A stretch of DNA of 64,000 bases from Chthoniobacteraceae bacterium (GTDB taxonomy: Bacteria; Verrucomicrobiota; Verrucomicrobiia; Chthoniobacterales; Chthoniobacteraceae), in NCBI GenBank assembly GCA_947476045.1, contig CANJNZ010000010.1, forward strand, positions 18,374 to 82,373. The letters run 5' to 3'. The position numbers were made by a program, and so were the translations under genes. Positions 8,158-19,000 of the stretch are shown here, piece by piece (the stretch's first letter is position 1; the number at the start of each line of letters is the position of its first letter). Under the pieces are notes generated by a model. The model saw only the letters and a list, made by a program, of their open reading frames with translations. It was not told the origin of the DNA and ran no database searches.

Positions 8158-9009
8158 ATGTGGTTTTTAACGAAGCTATTTAAAAAGCGCGACGAGTCCG
8201 CAGCCGCCGATGGAGAAGTGGTGAAGCCATTTCTCGATCATCTGGAGGATTTGCGTTGGACGCTGATCAAGATGATTACCACGCTGGGGATCGCGATGGT
8301 GCTGGCGTTTTGTTTCCGTAGGCAAATCGCCACTGCGCTCGCCTATCCGCTCACTGTAGCGCTCGGCAAGGAGAGTGTGAGCACGCTGATCAGCATCAAC
8401 CCCATCGAATCGGTGACGATGTCTTTCACGCTGTCTTTTTACACGGGCATCGTCGCTTCATTTCCGCTGTTGTTTTATTTTCTCGCGGAATTCGTGCTGC
8501 CGGCGCTGACGAAAAAGGAGAAGAAATACGTGCTGCCGGCTGTGGGCATAGGGTTCTTCCTATTTTTGATCGGTGTGTTGCTCTGCTACTTTTTCGTTTT
8601 GCCGACGACTTTGCGCTGGCTTCACGATGACGCCGCCAGTCTGGGGGTGAAGTCGAGTTGGACCATGAGCCAATACTACGGATTTGTGACGCACTTGAGC
8701 ATCGCCGTGGGGCTCATCTGCGAGCTCCCGGTGGTGATGGTGACGCTGAATGGAATTGGTTTGCTCAGCTATGAGTGGGTGAAAGGGATGCGCACTTACG
8801 GCCATGCGATCGCTCTCGTGCTGGCGGGCATCATTTCGCCGACGCCTGACCTTTTCATGCTGATCATCTTTGCCCTGCCGATTATGGCGCTTTTTGAAGG
8901 GTGCATCTGGCTCATCTATTTTCTCGAAAAGCGTCGCGCGAAACATGAGGCGCTTGCGGAGGCAAGGGCGGCCCGCCCTGAGGATGACCACCACGAGCCG
9001 ATTGATTGA
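8158..9009 (+). CDS. tatC: Twin-arginine translocase subunit TatC
   Basis: TatC is the signal-peptide receptor of the Tat pathway in the cytoplasmic membrane. The 283-aa protein has the conserved cytoplasmic N-terminus FLDHLEDLRW, six hydrophobic segments, the FPLLFYFLAEFVLPALTKKEKK loop region (a TatC hallmark) and the ISPTPDLFMLIIFALP stretch before the last helix. The C-terminal tail is acidic and charged. No tatA or tatB is in the window. Confidence 0.93.
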   Translation: MWFLTKLFKKRDESAAADGEVVKPFLDHLEDLRWTLIKMITTLGIAMVLAFCFRRQIATALAYPLTVALGKESVSTLISINPIESVTMSFTLSFYTGIVASFPLLFYFLAEFVLPALTKKEKKYVLPAVGIGFFLFLIGVLLCYFFVLPTTLRWLHDDAASLGVKSSWTMSQYYGFVTHLSIAVGLICELPVVMVTLNGIGLLSYEWVKGMRTYGHAIALVLAGIISPTPDLFMLIIFALPIMALFEGCIWLIYFLEKRRAKHEALAEARAARPEDDHHEPID

Positions 9010-9099
9010 GAGGGACGTTGAAAATAGAGGACGTGCCTGATTTTTTGCATAAACTCTAAGAAGCCACCCGTAAGCCGCGTCTCCCAAGTATAGAAAGTC

Positions 9100-9717
9100 A
9101 TGACGCCACCACCCGCCACCGATATTCGCGGGCTACTCGACCGCTATGAGCGGCCGCTTGTTCGCTATGCCCAGAGCATAGTGGGCGATTTAGAGAGTGC
9201 CCGCGATGTCGTTCAAGATGCGTTCATTCGGTATGCGCGCATCATCAGTGGCGAGGTGGGAGGTGATGATGCCATGCAACCCGCACGCACTACAAACGAA
9301 GCTGAGGCAGTGAGCGAAGTCGCTCTCGATCCGTCCGACACACGGCACGTCGAGGCGTGGCTTTTCACCGTGACGCGCAATCGTGCGCTCGACCACGTGC
9401 GGAAATACAGCCGCATCATCCCCATGCCGATGCCCGAGGAGCGCATGAGCGAAGAGCCGGGGCCGGACGAGGAACTCGCATCCAGTGACGCTGCCGACTG
9501 GCTGCTGAAGTTGCTCGATGCGCTGACACCCAATCAGCGCGAGGTCATTCGCCTCAAATTTCAGAACGATCTCAGTTACAAAGAAATTTCGGACATCACA
9601 GGCCTCACGGTCACGAACGTGGGTTTCTTGCTCCACGTCGGACTGAAAAAACTGCGCACACTTCTGCGCGAAGCACCACTCGATGCCATTCCAATCCGCC
9701 TACGCACCGCACTATGA
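9100..9717 (+). CDS. RNA polymerase ECF-type sigma factor
   Basis: The 205-aa protein has region 2 at residues 5-45 (YAQSIVGDLESARDVVQDAF), an acidic variable linker of about 60 residues longer than in most ECF factors, and region 4 near 145-190 (LTPNQREVIRLKF, then SYKEISDITGLTVTNVGFLL). It would direct RNA polymerase to a small regulon. Its TGA stop overlaps the ATG of the next gene (ATGA), so the pair is translationally coupled, as is typical for sigma/anti-sigma pairs. Confidence 0.9.
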   Translation: MTPPPATDIRGLLDRYERPLVRYAQSIVGDLESARDVVQDAFIRYARIISGEVGGDDAMQPARTTNEAEAVSEVALDPSDTRHVEAWLFTVTRNRALDHVRKYSRIIPMPMPEERMSEEPGPDEELASSDAADWLLKLLDALTPNQREVIRLKFQNDLSYKEISDITGLTVTNVGFLLHVGLKKLRTLLREAPLDAIPIRLRTAL

Positions 9718-10769
9718 GCTACGACGATCCAAAATTCACCGCCTACGCACTCAACGAACTCGACGCCAACGAGTGCGCTGAAATCGAACGCGCCATTCTC
9801 GTGCAACCACAAGCCAATGCAGAAATCGCAGAGACGCGGGAGATGGCAGGCATCCTCCGCGAGACGCTGAAAACCGAAACAGCCCCGGCGCTGTGTGAGC
9901 ATCACCGCGACGCCGTGTTTCGCGCCGCGAGCATTGCGGGAAAAGCAGCGAATCTACCGCTCGAAAACGTTGTGGTTACAGGGCAGCCAGCGTGGTGGCA
10001 GCGTGCTGGTTTCTGGCAACTCGCCACAGCGTGTCTAGTCTTTGCTTTTGGCGTGTATGCGATTGGTGTGAGCCTCGGCGGCAGCGGGCTAAAGGGAGAT
10101 GGTGTTGTGCAGGTGCGCGATGTGCAAAAGGTGCAAATTGGCAATCTAGCTGCAAACGACGACGCCCGAATCGAGGCAGATCCAAGTCTCAAAGTGCCGA
10201 TGGTATCGACGCGTGAAGGAACGCCTTCCGTTGCTACCGATTTTAACGCAACCAATACAATACAGCCCGGCGTTGTCTCGGTCCCGAACGATCTGGTGGA
10301 TAAATTACAGCCCATCGCGACGAAGGGCCCTCATGTGGTAGATCCAAACGATCCGCTCGCGTCATTCAAGGCCAGAGCCGACATCGGAAAAAAATCTCCG
10401 GTGAAAGCAATCGCTCCATTGGCTATCAGCCCGCATGAGCAAGTGGTGCTGCGTGCGGATAATGGCGAAGTAAAACTCACCGGAGACGAGGCGAACCGCT
10501 ATTTTTCAGTGCGTGAATATCTCGACGTGCGCTGGCGTGAGGCGAGCAGTTTACACGAAGGATCGACCTACGCCGAGCTCTCCCGCATTTTCCGCCACGA
10601 GTCATACGCCGACGGTATTCATCGCTTCGTCATGATCCGCTGCCCCTCAATCAAAGTTGGCGTGTCGTTTGTCTCCAAAGAAAACAAGGAACCCGAGTGG
10701 CCGCTGCCTGCTGACACGAAAATTCGCACTATTTCGCAGCCCTACTTTGAGCCGGAGTTTGGAAATTAA
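9714..10769 (+). CDS. Putative membrane-anchored anti-sigma factor
   Basis: The N-terminus (DPKFTAYALNELDANECAEIE) matches the cytosolic helical segment found at the start of many verrucomicrobial and planctomycetal anti-sigma-like proteins. A single membrane helix follows near residues 103-123 (FWQLATACLVFAFGVYAIG). The remaining 225 residues are presumably periplasmic and contain no recognised domain. No zinc-binding HxxxCxxC motif is seen, so it is not a ZAS-type factor. The coupled start with the sigma gene supports the role. Its stop codon abuts that of the convergent dehydrogenase gene. Confidence 0.65.
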   Translation: MSYDDPKFTAYALNELDANECAEIERAILVQPQANAEIAETREMAGILRETLKTETAPALCEHHRDAVFRAASIAGKAANLPLENVVVTGQPAWWQRAGFWQLATACLVFAFGVYAIGVSLGGSGLKGDGVVQVRDVQKVQIGNLAANDDARIEADPSLKVPMVSTREGTPSVATDFNATNTIQPGVVSVPNDLVDKLQPIATKGPHVVDPNDPLASFKARADIGKKSPVKAIAPLAISPHEQVVLRADNGEVKLTGDEANRYFSVREYLDVRWREASSLHEGSTYAELSRIFRHESYADGIHRFVMIRCPSIKVGVSFVSKENKEPEWPLPADTKIRTISQPYFEPEFGN

Positions 10770-12353
10770 TTAGCGAGTCAGGACTCCGTTTATGGTGCGC
10801 ATGATTTTGCGCGGGTTGTCGTCCTGAAGCTCGGGCGGTAGTGAGGATGGTGGGAATCCTTGCAGGCACACGGGGCGCACCCATCTCTGAATGGCTGCGG
10901 TGCCCACGCTCGTAGAACGAGAGTCGGTCGTGGCGGGGTAGGGGCCGCCGTGTTGCATTGAAGGGCAGACTTCGACGCCGGTGGGGAAGGCATTGAAAAC
11001 CACGCGACCGGCTTTGCGTTCGAGGATTTCTGTGAGGCTGCAGAATGAGGTGATATCTTCGGGCGTGCCATGGAGTGTCCCGGTGAGCTGGCCGGCGAGG
11101 CTGCGCGCAGCGGCTTCGAGTTCCGCGGTGCTGCGTGCGGTGACGAGCAGTGTGTATGGACCGAAGACTTCCTCCTGCAATTCGCGGTGGAGGAGGAAAT
11201 TTTCCACGTCGGTCACGAATGCGACTGGCTCGGCTTGCGTTTTTGCAGCGTCGGCGTCGGCGTCACTTTCTCCAAGGACGACCACGCCTTTCAATACACG
11301 CACTCGCTCAATGCCAGCGTAGTAGGTGTCGCAGATTCCGCGGTGAAGCATCGTGCCGCACGTGGCGGACTGGAGTTGTGTGCGGAATTTTTGTGCGAAG
11401 GAATCGAAGTCAGGGCCGCCGAGCGCGAAGATGAGACCGGGCTTGGTGCACATCTGCCCGACTCCCATGGTGAATGAGTTTTTGAGTCCGGCGGCGATTT
11501 GTTCGCCGCGCTCGCGCAACGCGCCCGGGAGCAGAAAGACGGGATTCAGGCTGCCCATTTCTGCGAAGACTGGAATGGGTTCCTGCCTCGCTGCTGCGGC
11601 GTCAAAGAGCGCACGGCCTGCGCGCAGCGAGCCTGTGAAGCCGAGCGCCTTTGCGAGCGGATGCCGCACGAGTGCGAGCGCGGCGTCAGCGCCGGTGCCA
11701 TGGATGAGCGAGAATACGCCGTGCGGCAGCTTGCACTTTTCGATCGCGCTATAAATCGCTCCAGCGGTGAGCTCGGAAGTGCCGGGATGCGCGGGATGCG
11801 CCTTCACGACGACTGTGCAGCCTGCGGCGAGTGCGGAGGCGGTGTCGCCGCCGGCGACGGAGAATGCGAGGGGAAAATTACTCGCGCCGAGCACTACGAC
11901 CGGCCCGAAAGGAACGAGCATCCGGCGCAAATCCGGACGCGGGACTGGCTGACGGTCGGGTAGCGCAGTGTCTATGCGCGCATCCACCCACGAACCTTCG
12001 CGGATGAGTGCGGCGAATGCCTTGAGTTGTCCGCATGTGCGCCCGCGTTCGCCAGTGAGACGGTCAAAGGGCAGGCCGGTTTCGAGATTTGCTCGTTGGA
12101 GTAGCTCGTCGCCGAGAGCCATGATTTCATCCGCGATGGCATCGAGAAATTCCGCTCGTGCAACATCTCCGATGCGGCGGTAAATCTCGAAAGCATCCTC
12201 TGCATGACGCATCGCGTGATCGGCGTCTGCGTGTGTCCCTTCGAGAAATGCGGGTTCCAGTTTCGCACCATCGGCAGGATTGAATGCGTTGAAGGTTTTG
12301 CCGCTGATTGGCGCGAGTTTTCCGGCGATGATGCTGTGTCCGTGGAGTTGCAT
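10770..12353 (-). CDS. Alpha-ketoglutaric semialdehyde dehydrogenase-like ALDH
   Basis: This full-length 527-aa aldehyde dehydrogenase has the catalytic Glu in FAEMGSLNPVF and the catalytic Cys in GQMCTKPGL. The sequence PFGPVVVLGASNFPLAFSVA and the C-terminal NAFPTGVEVCPSMQHGGPYP are characteristic of the 2,5-dioxopentanoate (alpha-ketoglutaric semialdehyde) dehydrogenase subgroup, which acts in pentose, glucarate or hydroxyproline breakdown. No other gene of such a pathway is nearby, so the physiological substrate is inferred from family only. It may be co-transcribed with the upstream permease, 25 bases away. Confidence 0.85.
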   Translation of the reverse strand: MQLHGHSIIAGKLAPISGKTFNAFNPADGAKLEPAFLEGTHADADHAMRHAEDAFEIYRRIGDVARAEFLDAIADEIMALGDELLQRANLETGLPFDRLTGERGRTCGQLKAFAALIREGSWVDARIDTALPDRQPVPRPDLRRMLVPFGPVVVLGASNFPLAFSVAGGDTASALAAGCTVVVKAHPAHPGTSELTAGAIYSAIEKCKLPHGVFSLIHGTGADAALALVRHPLAKALGFTGSLRAGRALFDAAAARQEPIPVFAEMGSLNPVFLLPGALRERGEQIAAGLKNSFTMGVGQMCTKPGLIFALGGPDFDSFAQKFRTQLQSATCGTMLHRGICDTYYAGIERVRVLKGVVVLGESDADADAAKTQAEPVAFVTDVENFLLHRELQEEVFGPYTLLVTARSTAELEAAARSLAGQLTGTLHGTPEDITSFCSLTEILERKAGRVVFNAFPTGVEVCPSMQHGGPYPATTDSRSTSVGTAAIQRWVRPVCLQGFPPSSLPPELQDDNPRKIMRTINGVLTR

Positions 12354-12378
12354 GGGCGTTGAATGATGTGTGTAAAAA

Positions 12379-14256
12379 TCAGCCGTGAATAATCAGTTCG
12401 ATGTTCTCAGGCAGTTGGCTGGAGACACGTTCGGCGATGTTCCCTTTGAGCAGGCGGGCCATATTCACGCGGTGTGTGGAGCCGAGCATCACCATGTCCG
12501 CACCGAGTGTTGCGGCCAAATCCACGATTGTTCCGGCGGGGTCGCTCGACGCGGCGTAAAGCGGTTGCACACATACGCCTTCCTCTTCACCGAGTTTCAT
12601 CATGAGCGACATGATGCCCGCAGCCTGCGAGTCGTCCTGCCATCTCAGGCGCCGACTTTGCGAAGGCTGGGCTCCACCGAGGAGCACTGCGACTTCCTTT
12701 ACGTAAAGCACGCACAGCACAGCTTTATGAAGTTTGGCTTCGTTGAGTGCGAACTTGAGCACTGGTGTTGCGCCTCGCGCGGCGACGAGAAATTTCCGCC
12801 CCTCGACGAGCGGCTGCGGGCGGAGCATTTCGATGGTTTCTGGCGAAACCATTTCAGCCAAATCCCTCGCAACAGTGACGGTGGCCAAGCCGCTGGCCTT
12901 GTGAGAAAGTGCGCGCAGCCAGAATCCGACGCTGAGCACGATGACGACGAAGAACAGTGCGAGATGTTTTTCGTAGGCGAGCGAAACCTCGACGCAGAAC
13001 AGCACAAAGAACGTGATGGCGAATAGGGTGCGCTCCCATTTTTTGAGCGCGAGCTGCTTGTTAAAAGTGCAGGAGCCGAGATTTACGGTAATCGCGCCGA
13101 CGACGCCGATGGCGTAAAGTTCACCTAGGCGTTCAAGGGCTTTGTCCGGCTCAAAGTATGTGATGAGCAGGACGAGGCATGGCAGGACGGTGGCGACGAT
13201 GAGGGGAAGTTTAGGAACGCCGTGGCGGTTCAGCGCGAGAAACGGGCGCGGCATTTCTCCATCGCGAGCAAGGGTGTAAAGAATACCGATGAGGGCCGCG
13301 ATGGCGGTGTTTACCGCGCTGAGTAGGAGTAGGCCGACGACGATGCCGACGACAATTCCCATGCCCGTGCCGAAGCTGTGACCGAACATTTTCGTGCCGA
13401 ATTCCTCGCCGAGCACGCGCAGAACGTGCGAGCTGTCTTCGGTGAGTCGCGTGAGCATTGTTTGTTCGGGGTCGAATGCTGAGTGGCTCCATTTCCACAA
13501 AGACATCGTCGCCCAGCCGAGCAGGATCGTGCCGAAGACAACTTCGATTGCTACGGGAATGATGGCGCGACGCGACTCACGGCCTACGCGCGGTTTTTCC
13601 GCAGTGGAGCCGGGATCGAGTTTCATCACGCCGGTCAGACTGGCGATCGCCTCGACGCCGCTGAGCGCAAGGATCGAACTAACGAAAGCTGTCCATGCGT
13701 GTGAGAAGGAGTGACCGGGTGGTGGAGGCTGGAGGTCCGTGGTAAAATGCGGCACGGCCAGTGCGATGAGTATCACAACGAGCAGCACCATCGGCACGGC
13801 CAGAGCGACTGCGAGTCCGCCGCTGTGGCGCGGGCCAAATGAGTTCAGCACACCAAACGCAATCACGACCAGAATAGCCACGCCGGGCACCCATACGTTT
13901 GGCATGGAGGGAAAGAAATACTTCAGCGCATCGTAGCCACTCAGCGACGCAGTCACCGTCAGATCAGCCACGAGCAAGAGCGCGCCGACCACCGCCAGCG
14001 CCCGTCCTTGCGACCGCGCCGCAGAATACACGCCGCCGCCATCGGGGAAATGTTTACAGACGACGATATAATTTAGCCCGACCAGCCCTGTAATCGCGCA
14101 CACCGCGATGATTGTGTGCAGCGACGCAAAGCCGAGTGCAAGGAACGCATAGCCAAGCACGTAGGCCTTGCTAGTGCCCCAGTCGCCGTAAAGCAGCGCA
14201 GCAGCGCGTTTCCAATCTAAGTTGCGGGGGCGTGTGACATCAAGGGACGGTCCCAT
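12379..14256 (-). CDS. APC-family amino-acid permease with C-terminal universal-stress domain
   Basis: The 625-aa product has about 12 membrane helices in its first 450 residues with APC-superfamily features (YGDWGTSKAYVLGYAF-like start, FVSSILALSGVEAIASLTG in helix 6). Residues from about 480 form a cytoplasmic UspA-like domain ending with the nucleotide-binding pattern GADMVMLGSTHRVNMARLLKG. Such fusions are known in APC transporters. The substrate is probably an amino acid, possibly a cationic one, but cannot be fixed. It lies directly upstream of the dehydrogenase gene. Confidence 0.8.
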   Translation of the reverse strand: MGPSLDVTRPRNLDWKRAAALLYGDWGTSKAYVLGYAFLALGFASLHTIIAVCAITGLVGLNYIVVCKHFPDGGGVYSAARSQGRALAVVGALLLVADLTVTASLSGYDALKYFFPSMPNVWVPGVAILVVIAFGVLNSFGPRHSGGLAVALAVPMVLLVVILIALAVPHFTTDLQPPPPGHSFSHAWTAFVSSILALSGVEAIASLTGVMKLDPGSTAEKPRVGRESRRAIIPVAIEVVFGTILLGWATMSLWKWSHSAFDPEQTMLTRLTEDSSHVLRVLGEEFGTKMFGHSFGTGMGIVVGIVVGLLLLSAVNTAIAALIGILYTLARDGEMPRPFLALNRHGVPKLPLIVATVLPCLVLLITYFEPDKALERLGELYAIGVVGAITVNLGSCTFNKQLALKKWERTLFAITFFVLFCVEVSLAYEKHLALFFVVIVLSVGFWLRALSHKASGLATVTVARDLAEMVSPETIEMLRPQPLVEGRKFLVAARGATPVLKFALNEAKLHKAVLCVLYVKEVAVLLGGAQPSQSRRLRWQDDSQAAGIMSLMMKLGEEEGVCVQPLYAASSDPAGTIVDLAATLGADMVMLGSTHRVNMARLLKGNIAERVSSQLPENIELIIHG

Positions 14257-14530
14257 ACGGAGTATTTAGTAAAGAGTGCGCGGCCAGAGTGGCGGCGCGG
14301 TTGCGGTCAGCGCACGATCGCGCAGGGTGTGAGTCTAATTGGGAGGTGGCTCGCAATCTTCTTTGCTCGCCCACAGTGGAGTGCGGATGTCCGCCGCCCG
14401 ATGGATGTTTCCATATTCAAAAGTGCCGAGACGCTAGTCCCCGCGCCCTCCGGCGTCAAGCAGACGGGTAATTTCACCTAGCCGCGCGTCATTGTTTGCC
14501 GACTTGCGTTTGGTTCGTTACAGGGTGGGC

Positions 14531-16018
14531 ATGACTGAATGCGACGTGGCCATCATCGGTGGTGCCTTTACCGGCGCAGCCACGGCTTTGCTTTTGAAAA
14601 GACACACGCCCTCGCTGCGCATCGTCATCATCGAGAAAGCGGCGGAATTTGATCGCAAAGTTGGCGAGAGCACCACGGAAGTCAGCTCGTGTTTTCTGAC
14701 CCGCGTGCTCGGCCTCACCAACTACCTCGGCCATCACCAGCTTCCCAAGCAGGGTCTCCGCATGTGGTTCGCACGCACGACTGATGAGCCTTTCGACCAG
14801 TGCGCGGAAATCGGCGCGCGCTACAACTCCCGCCTCGCTGGTTTTCAAGTAGATCGCGCTACGCTCGACGAACACATCCTCGCCACCGCCGTCGCTGAAG
14901 GCTGCGAACTTTTGCGTCCCGCCAAGCTCGCTTCCATCGAACTCGGTGGTGCAGGCAACAACACTCTCGACATAAAAATCGGCGACGAAACACGCCAGCT
15001 CCGCGCCAAGTGGGTCGTGGACGCCAGTGGTCGCGCCGCAGTCCTGGCACGCAAACTCGGCAACTTCGAGCCAATGACCGAACATCCCACAAACACGCTG
15101 TGGGCGCGCTTCACTGGCGTCGGCGATTGGGACGGCCATGAGTTGCGAAAAAAATTTCCCGCATGGATGGAAGCCACCCGCACCGCGCGAGGCTGGGCTA
15201 CGAACCACCTCTGCGGTCTCGGCTGGTGGGTGTGGATTATCCCGCTCAAAGGCGGCGACGTCAGCATCGGCCTCGTGTATGATACGCGCCTCTTTAGCCC
15301 GCCGGAAGGTGCGACAATCGGCGAACGCATCCTCACGCACTGCCGCACCCACCCCGTCGGGCGTGAAATGCTCGCCAACGCCCGCGTCATCGAAGGCGAC
15401 CAGCGCGCATTTTCCCAACTCCCATACCGCGTCACACAGACCGCCGGAGACGGATGGGCCTGCGTCGGCGACGCAGCCGGCTTTCTAGATCCGCTCTATA
15501 GCCCCGGCCTCGACTTCTGCGCCTTCACCGCGCAGGGCGTGAGCAGCCTCATCCTCAGCGCACTCGCCGGAGAAAAGCCAGACCCTGCTGAGTATCATCG
15601 TCGCTTTGCGTTTTGCTTCCGCAGTTGGTTCGAGTGCATCTATCGAGACAAATATTACTACCTCGGCGATTCCGAAATCATGGCCGCCGCCTTCCTCATG
15701 GACATCGCGACCTACCACCTTGGTCCCGTCGCGCAGGTGTATAAAGACCCCGCAACTATGTTTGCCGCATTTCCTTTCGACGGACGCCCCGGTCGCATCG
15801 CCGCCCGCCTCATCACCTTCTACAACCGCCGCCTTGCCCGCCTTGCCAAAAAGAAAATCGCCGCCGGAAAATACGGCCAGCGCAACGCCGGTTGGCGACT
15901 CCTCGTCGGCGGCTTCACCCCCGAACACAACGTCAGCGGACGCCTCCTTTTCAAAGGCATCTGGCTTTGGATGAAAATGGAATTCGCAGCGATCTTCTGG
16001 CCACAGCGGCGCGGATAA
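14531..16018 (+). CDS. FAD-dependent oxidoreductase, tryptophan-halogenase-like
   Basis: The ATG at 14531 gives MTECDVAIIGGAFTGAATAL, a Rossmann FAD-binding start (GxGxxG variant GGAFTG). The 495-aa protein then has KVGESTTEVSSCFL, the family's GESTxP-like motif, and CVGDAAGFLDPLYSPGLDF, the second FAD motif. These place it with flavin-dependent halogenases and geranylgeranyl-reductase-like monooxygenases. The WxWxIP motif of true halogenases appears as WWVWIIPLKGG. The substrate is unknown. It stands alone between divergent and convergent minus-strand genes. Confidence 0.75.
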   Translation: MTECDVAIIGGAFTGAATALLLKRHTPSLRIVIIEKAAEFDRKVGESTTEVSSCFLTRVLGLTNYLGHHQLPKQGLRMWFARTTDEPFDQCAEIGARYNSRLAGFQVDRATLDEHILATAVAEGCELLRPAKLASIELGGAGNNTLDIKIGDETRQLRAKWVVDASGRAAVLARKLGNFEPMTEHPTNTLWARFTGVGDWDGHELRKKFPAWMEATRTARGWATNHLCGLGWWVWIIPLKGGDVSIGLVYDTRLFSPPEGATIGERILTHCRTHPVGREMLANARVIEGDQRAFSQLPYRVTQTAGDGWACVGDAAGFLDPLYSPGLDFCAFTAQGVSSLILSALAGEKPDPAEYHRRFAFCFRSWFECIYRDKYYYLGDSEIMAAAFLMDIATYHLGPVAQVYKDPATMFAAFPFDGRPGRIAARLITFYNRRLARLAKKKIAAGKYGQRNAGWRLLVGGFTPEHNVSGRLLFKGIWLWMKMEFAAIFWPQRRG

Positions 16019-16078
16019 AAGCAAATGCTGCCTAGCTGGAGTGCGTCGCTCTTGCAGGGGGAGAGTGCCGGCTGATTC

Positions 16079-19000
16079 TTAATAGCGCCTGCGCGATTGA
16101 GTATGACGGATGTTTCTGCGCGGGCGTATCATTTGCATCATGGCGATGCCGGAGATGATCAATAAAAATCCGGACGGCTCTGGAATAGCCATCAGCGTGA
16201 CGTCACGACCGCTGTCGGCAAGATAGCTGATTTGGAAGTTATTCGCACCGATGGTGAACGTGGACCCTTGGGGCAGGCCGGTAAAATAACCGCTCACGCC
16301 AGTCGTGGATTCGAGGATGGTCAAAGTGGTTCCCTGCGCCATAATCTGCGTGAAAAGATCCATGCCCACAAGGTTCGCCACGCCGGTGCCTAGTGAAATA
16401 GAACCGGTCGCCATGACTTTGTCCGCCAGAGTGCCTGTGGTATTCAATGTGAGTTGGTAGGTTCCTCCTGCTGTCAGGGAGAGTGGGCCTGTGGAAAGTA
16501 TGCCTACAGCACTGTCGCCAGCGGGTGAAATCTCGCCTCCAGCAAGAATGGCCACATTTCCCGTGGCCGATCCGGTGCCTTCGAGCGAACCGGAGATGCT
16601 CACACTTCCATTGACGACGCCCTTCACAATCAGCGTGGCACCGGATGCCACGTTCACGCCGCCATTGCCATTGATTGCACCACCAAGGGCAACCTCGAGC
16701 GTGCCGGCATCAACCTGTGTGGCACCACCATAGGTGTTGATGCCCGTGAGTTGATTGTAGCCTCCGCTCACCAGCAGAGTGGACGCCGCGCCAGTAAGCT
16801 TTGCGGAGACTGTTGCGGTATTCAGTTCAAAGGCCGGGGAGGTAATGCTGCCGGTCGTTCCGGAAAGTGAGCCACTGACAGTGACCGGCCGGTGCTTTGT
16901 GTGGTCGCGCCGATATTCAGTGTGCCGCCCTCGATGCTCACCGAACTCGTTGCCGGAATCAGATTACTGACACCAAGCGTAAACGTCCCAGCGCCGGTTT
17001 TTACGAAATCCCCCGTGCCAATGATAGATCCGGAGAATGTCGTATTGGTCCCTTTTGCGCCAACCGTAAGCACTCCGCCGCCAATCGGACCGTAGCTGAT
17101 CGTTCCGACACCGGAGAGATCGCCGAGGCTTTCGCTGAAATCGTTCAAGTCGAGTGTCGTGCCTGCCGCGAGCGAAAGCCCGGACAATCCGCCAAAGCGG
17201 TTGTCGGAGTTTATGCTGACCGTTCCCTGATTGACGATGAGTGTCCCTGTGTAGGTGTTGGCACCGAGGAGACGCAGGATTCCAGGGCCGTTCTTGGTAA
17301 GATCCAATCCGAGGTCCAGTTCACCAATTGCTCCCAGCGCGAGTGAACTGCCGCTATTTATATTCACCGACGCGCTACCCATCATTGAGATCATCCCGCT
17401 GAGCGAATTGTCTGAAAATGTGGCGTGAAGAACACCTGCTTGAGCGACACCGCTGCCGGCAATCAGCAGAATATTGTCGCTGTTGATGCCGACGTTGCTG
17501 ACCAATTCCAGTGTGGCACCGCTGTTCACAACCGTTTGGTAACCCGAACCTGCCGCACCCAACGATTCGTCCGTCAGAACCTTTACCAACCCTTGGTTGA
17601 TGTTGGTGCCCCCGGTAGAATTAATGGTGCCAGCGAGAGTCAATGTGCCGCTGCCGTTTTTGTTGATCGAACCCGCTCCAGTGACTGTGCCCAAGACTAC
17701 AATGTTACCATTTCCTGTGATGGAAACATTGTTAGCGGCGAGTGAAACAGGACCGCCGATGGTCAGAGTGCCAGCTGCACCGATGGTGGCGTTCTCACTC
17801 AATGCAACTGGGCCGTTCCATGATGCACTGCCCGCCGGAACATTGATTGCACCATTTCCTGTCGGACCGGCACCGGCAATATTGAGCGGTTCGGTGGCTA
17901 TAGTCAGACTTGGAGCCAGCGTGATTTCACCTCCGCTGGTAACGCTGGTTGCACCCGTGTCAGCGCCGAGGGCATCCGGCGAGAGAACCTCCAGAGTGCC
18001 GGCGGTGACATTAATGGCTCCAGTCGTAGAACTGGTTCATGTAAGGCTAAGTTTTCCAGTGCCAACTTTCACCACGGTGCCAGTTCCTGTAAAATCACCG
18101 TCGAAAGTCGTGTTGCTCGAATTTCCGACGGTCAGCGTTCCAGCCCCGAGGGCAACGGTGCCGGAATTGGTGACGGCAGCGACGGTTTGACTATATCCCG
18201 CGAGGTCAAACTTTGCTCCTGAAGAGATCGCAAGGGAAGTAGAAGTTGGCAGGGAATTGTTTGCTGCAAGTTGAATACTGCCGGCGGTGATGCTTGTGGC
18301 ACCCGTGTAGTTATTCGCACCGGAGAGGGTGAGAACTTCGTTGCCGGTTGTGATCAAGCCACCAGAGCCGGAAATGACGCCGCCGAAGGCCGAGGAAATC
18401 AGGTCGCCGCCCACGGTCAGCGTGCCCGTGCCGAGAGTGATGCTGCCGGTTCCTGTGATGGAGCCGAAATTCGCCGAAAGGTTGTTCAGATCCACGTTAC
18501 CGCCAGAGCCGACATTGACGGTGGATGCGACTGGTATGGCCGTGGCGTTCGAAAGCCTCAGGATGCCGCCCTGCACATTTGTTAGCCCGGCGTAGGCGGC
18601 TGGACTGGTCAGTTGCAATATGCCGGCACCGGTTTTGTTAAAACCGTAGGCACCGGATATCGCGCCAAGCGTGGTGGTTCCGGTCGTGGCGTTGAAAGTG
18701 GCGCCGGATGTTGCGAGAGTCGCGCCACCACTCGCCGTCAAAGTCAGAATTTGATTTCCGATCGTAACCGCTCCGAGCGAGAGGGTCGGAGTGCCGCTGG
18801 TGAGGCTAGTTGCTGCAATGGTGCTGTCGGTGATCAGGTTGAAAGCGTTGCTGAAAGCCGTGCTGGTGTCGGAGCGTAAACGCAGAGTGCCGCCTGCGAG
18901 AGCGATGGTGCCGGTGCCGAGCGAGCCGGCGTTGCGAAGTTCCAGCGCACCAGCGGAAATTTGCGCGATGCCGGTAAAGTTGGGGTTGGAGCCACCGAGA

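Noticed and set aside
14289..14471. Short plus-strand open frame between the permease and the flavoprotein
   Set aside because: No homology, no ribosome-binding site, and it fills a divergent promoter gap.
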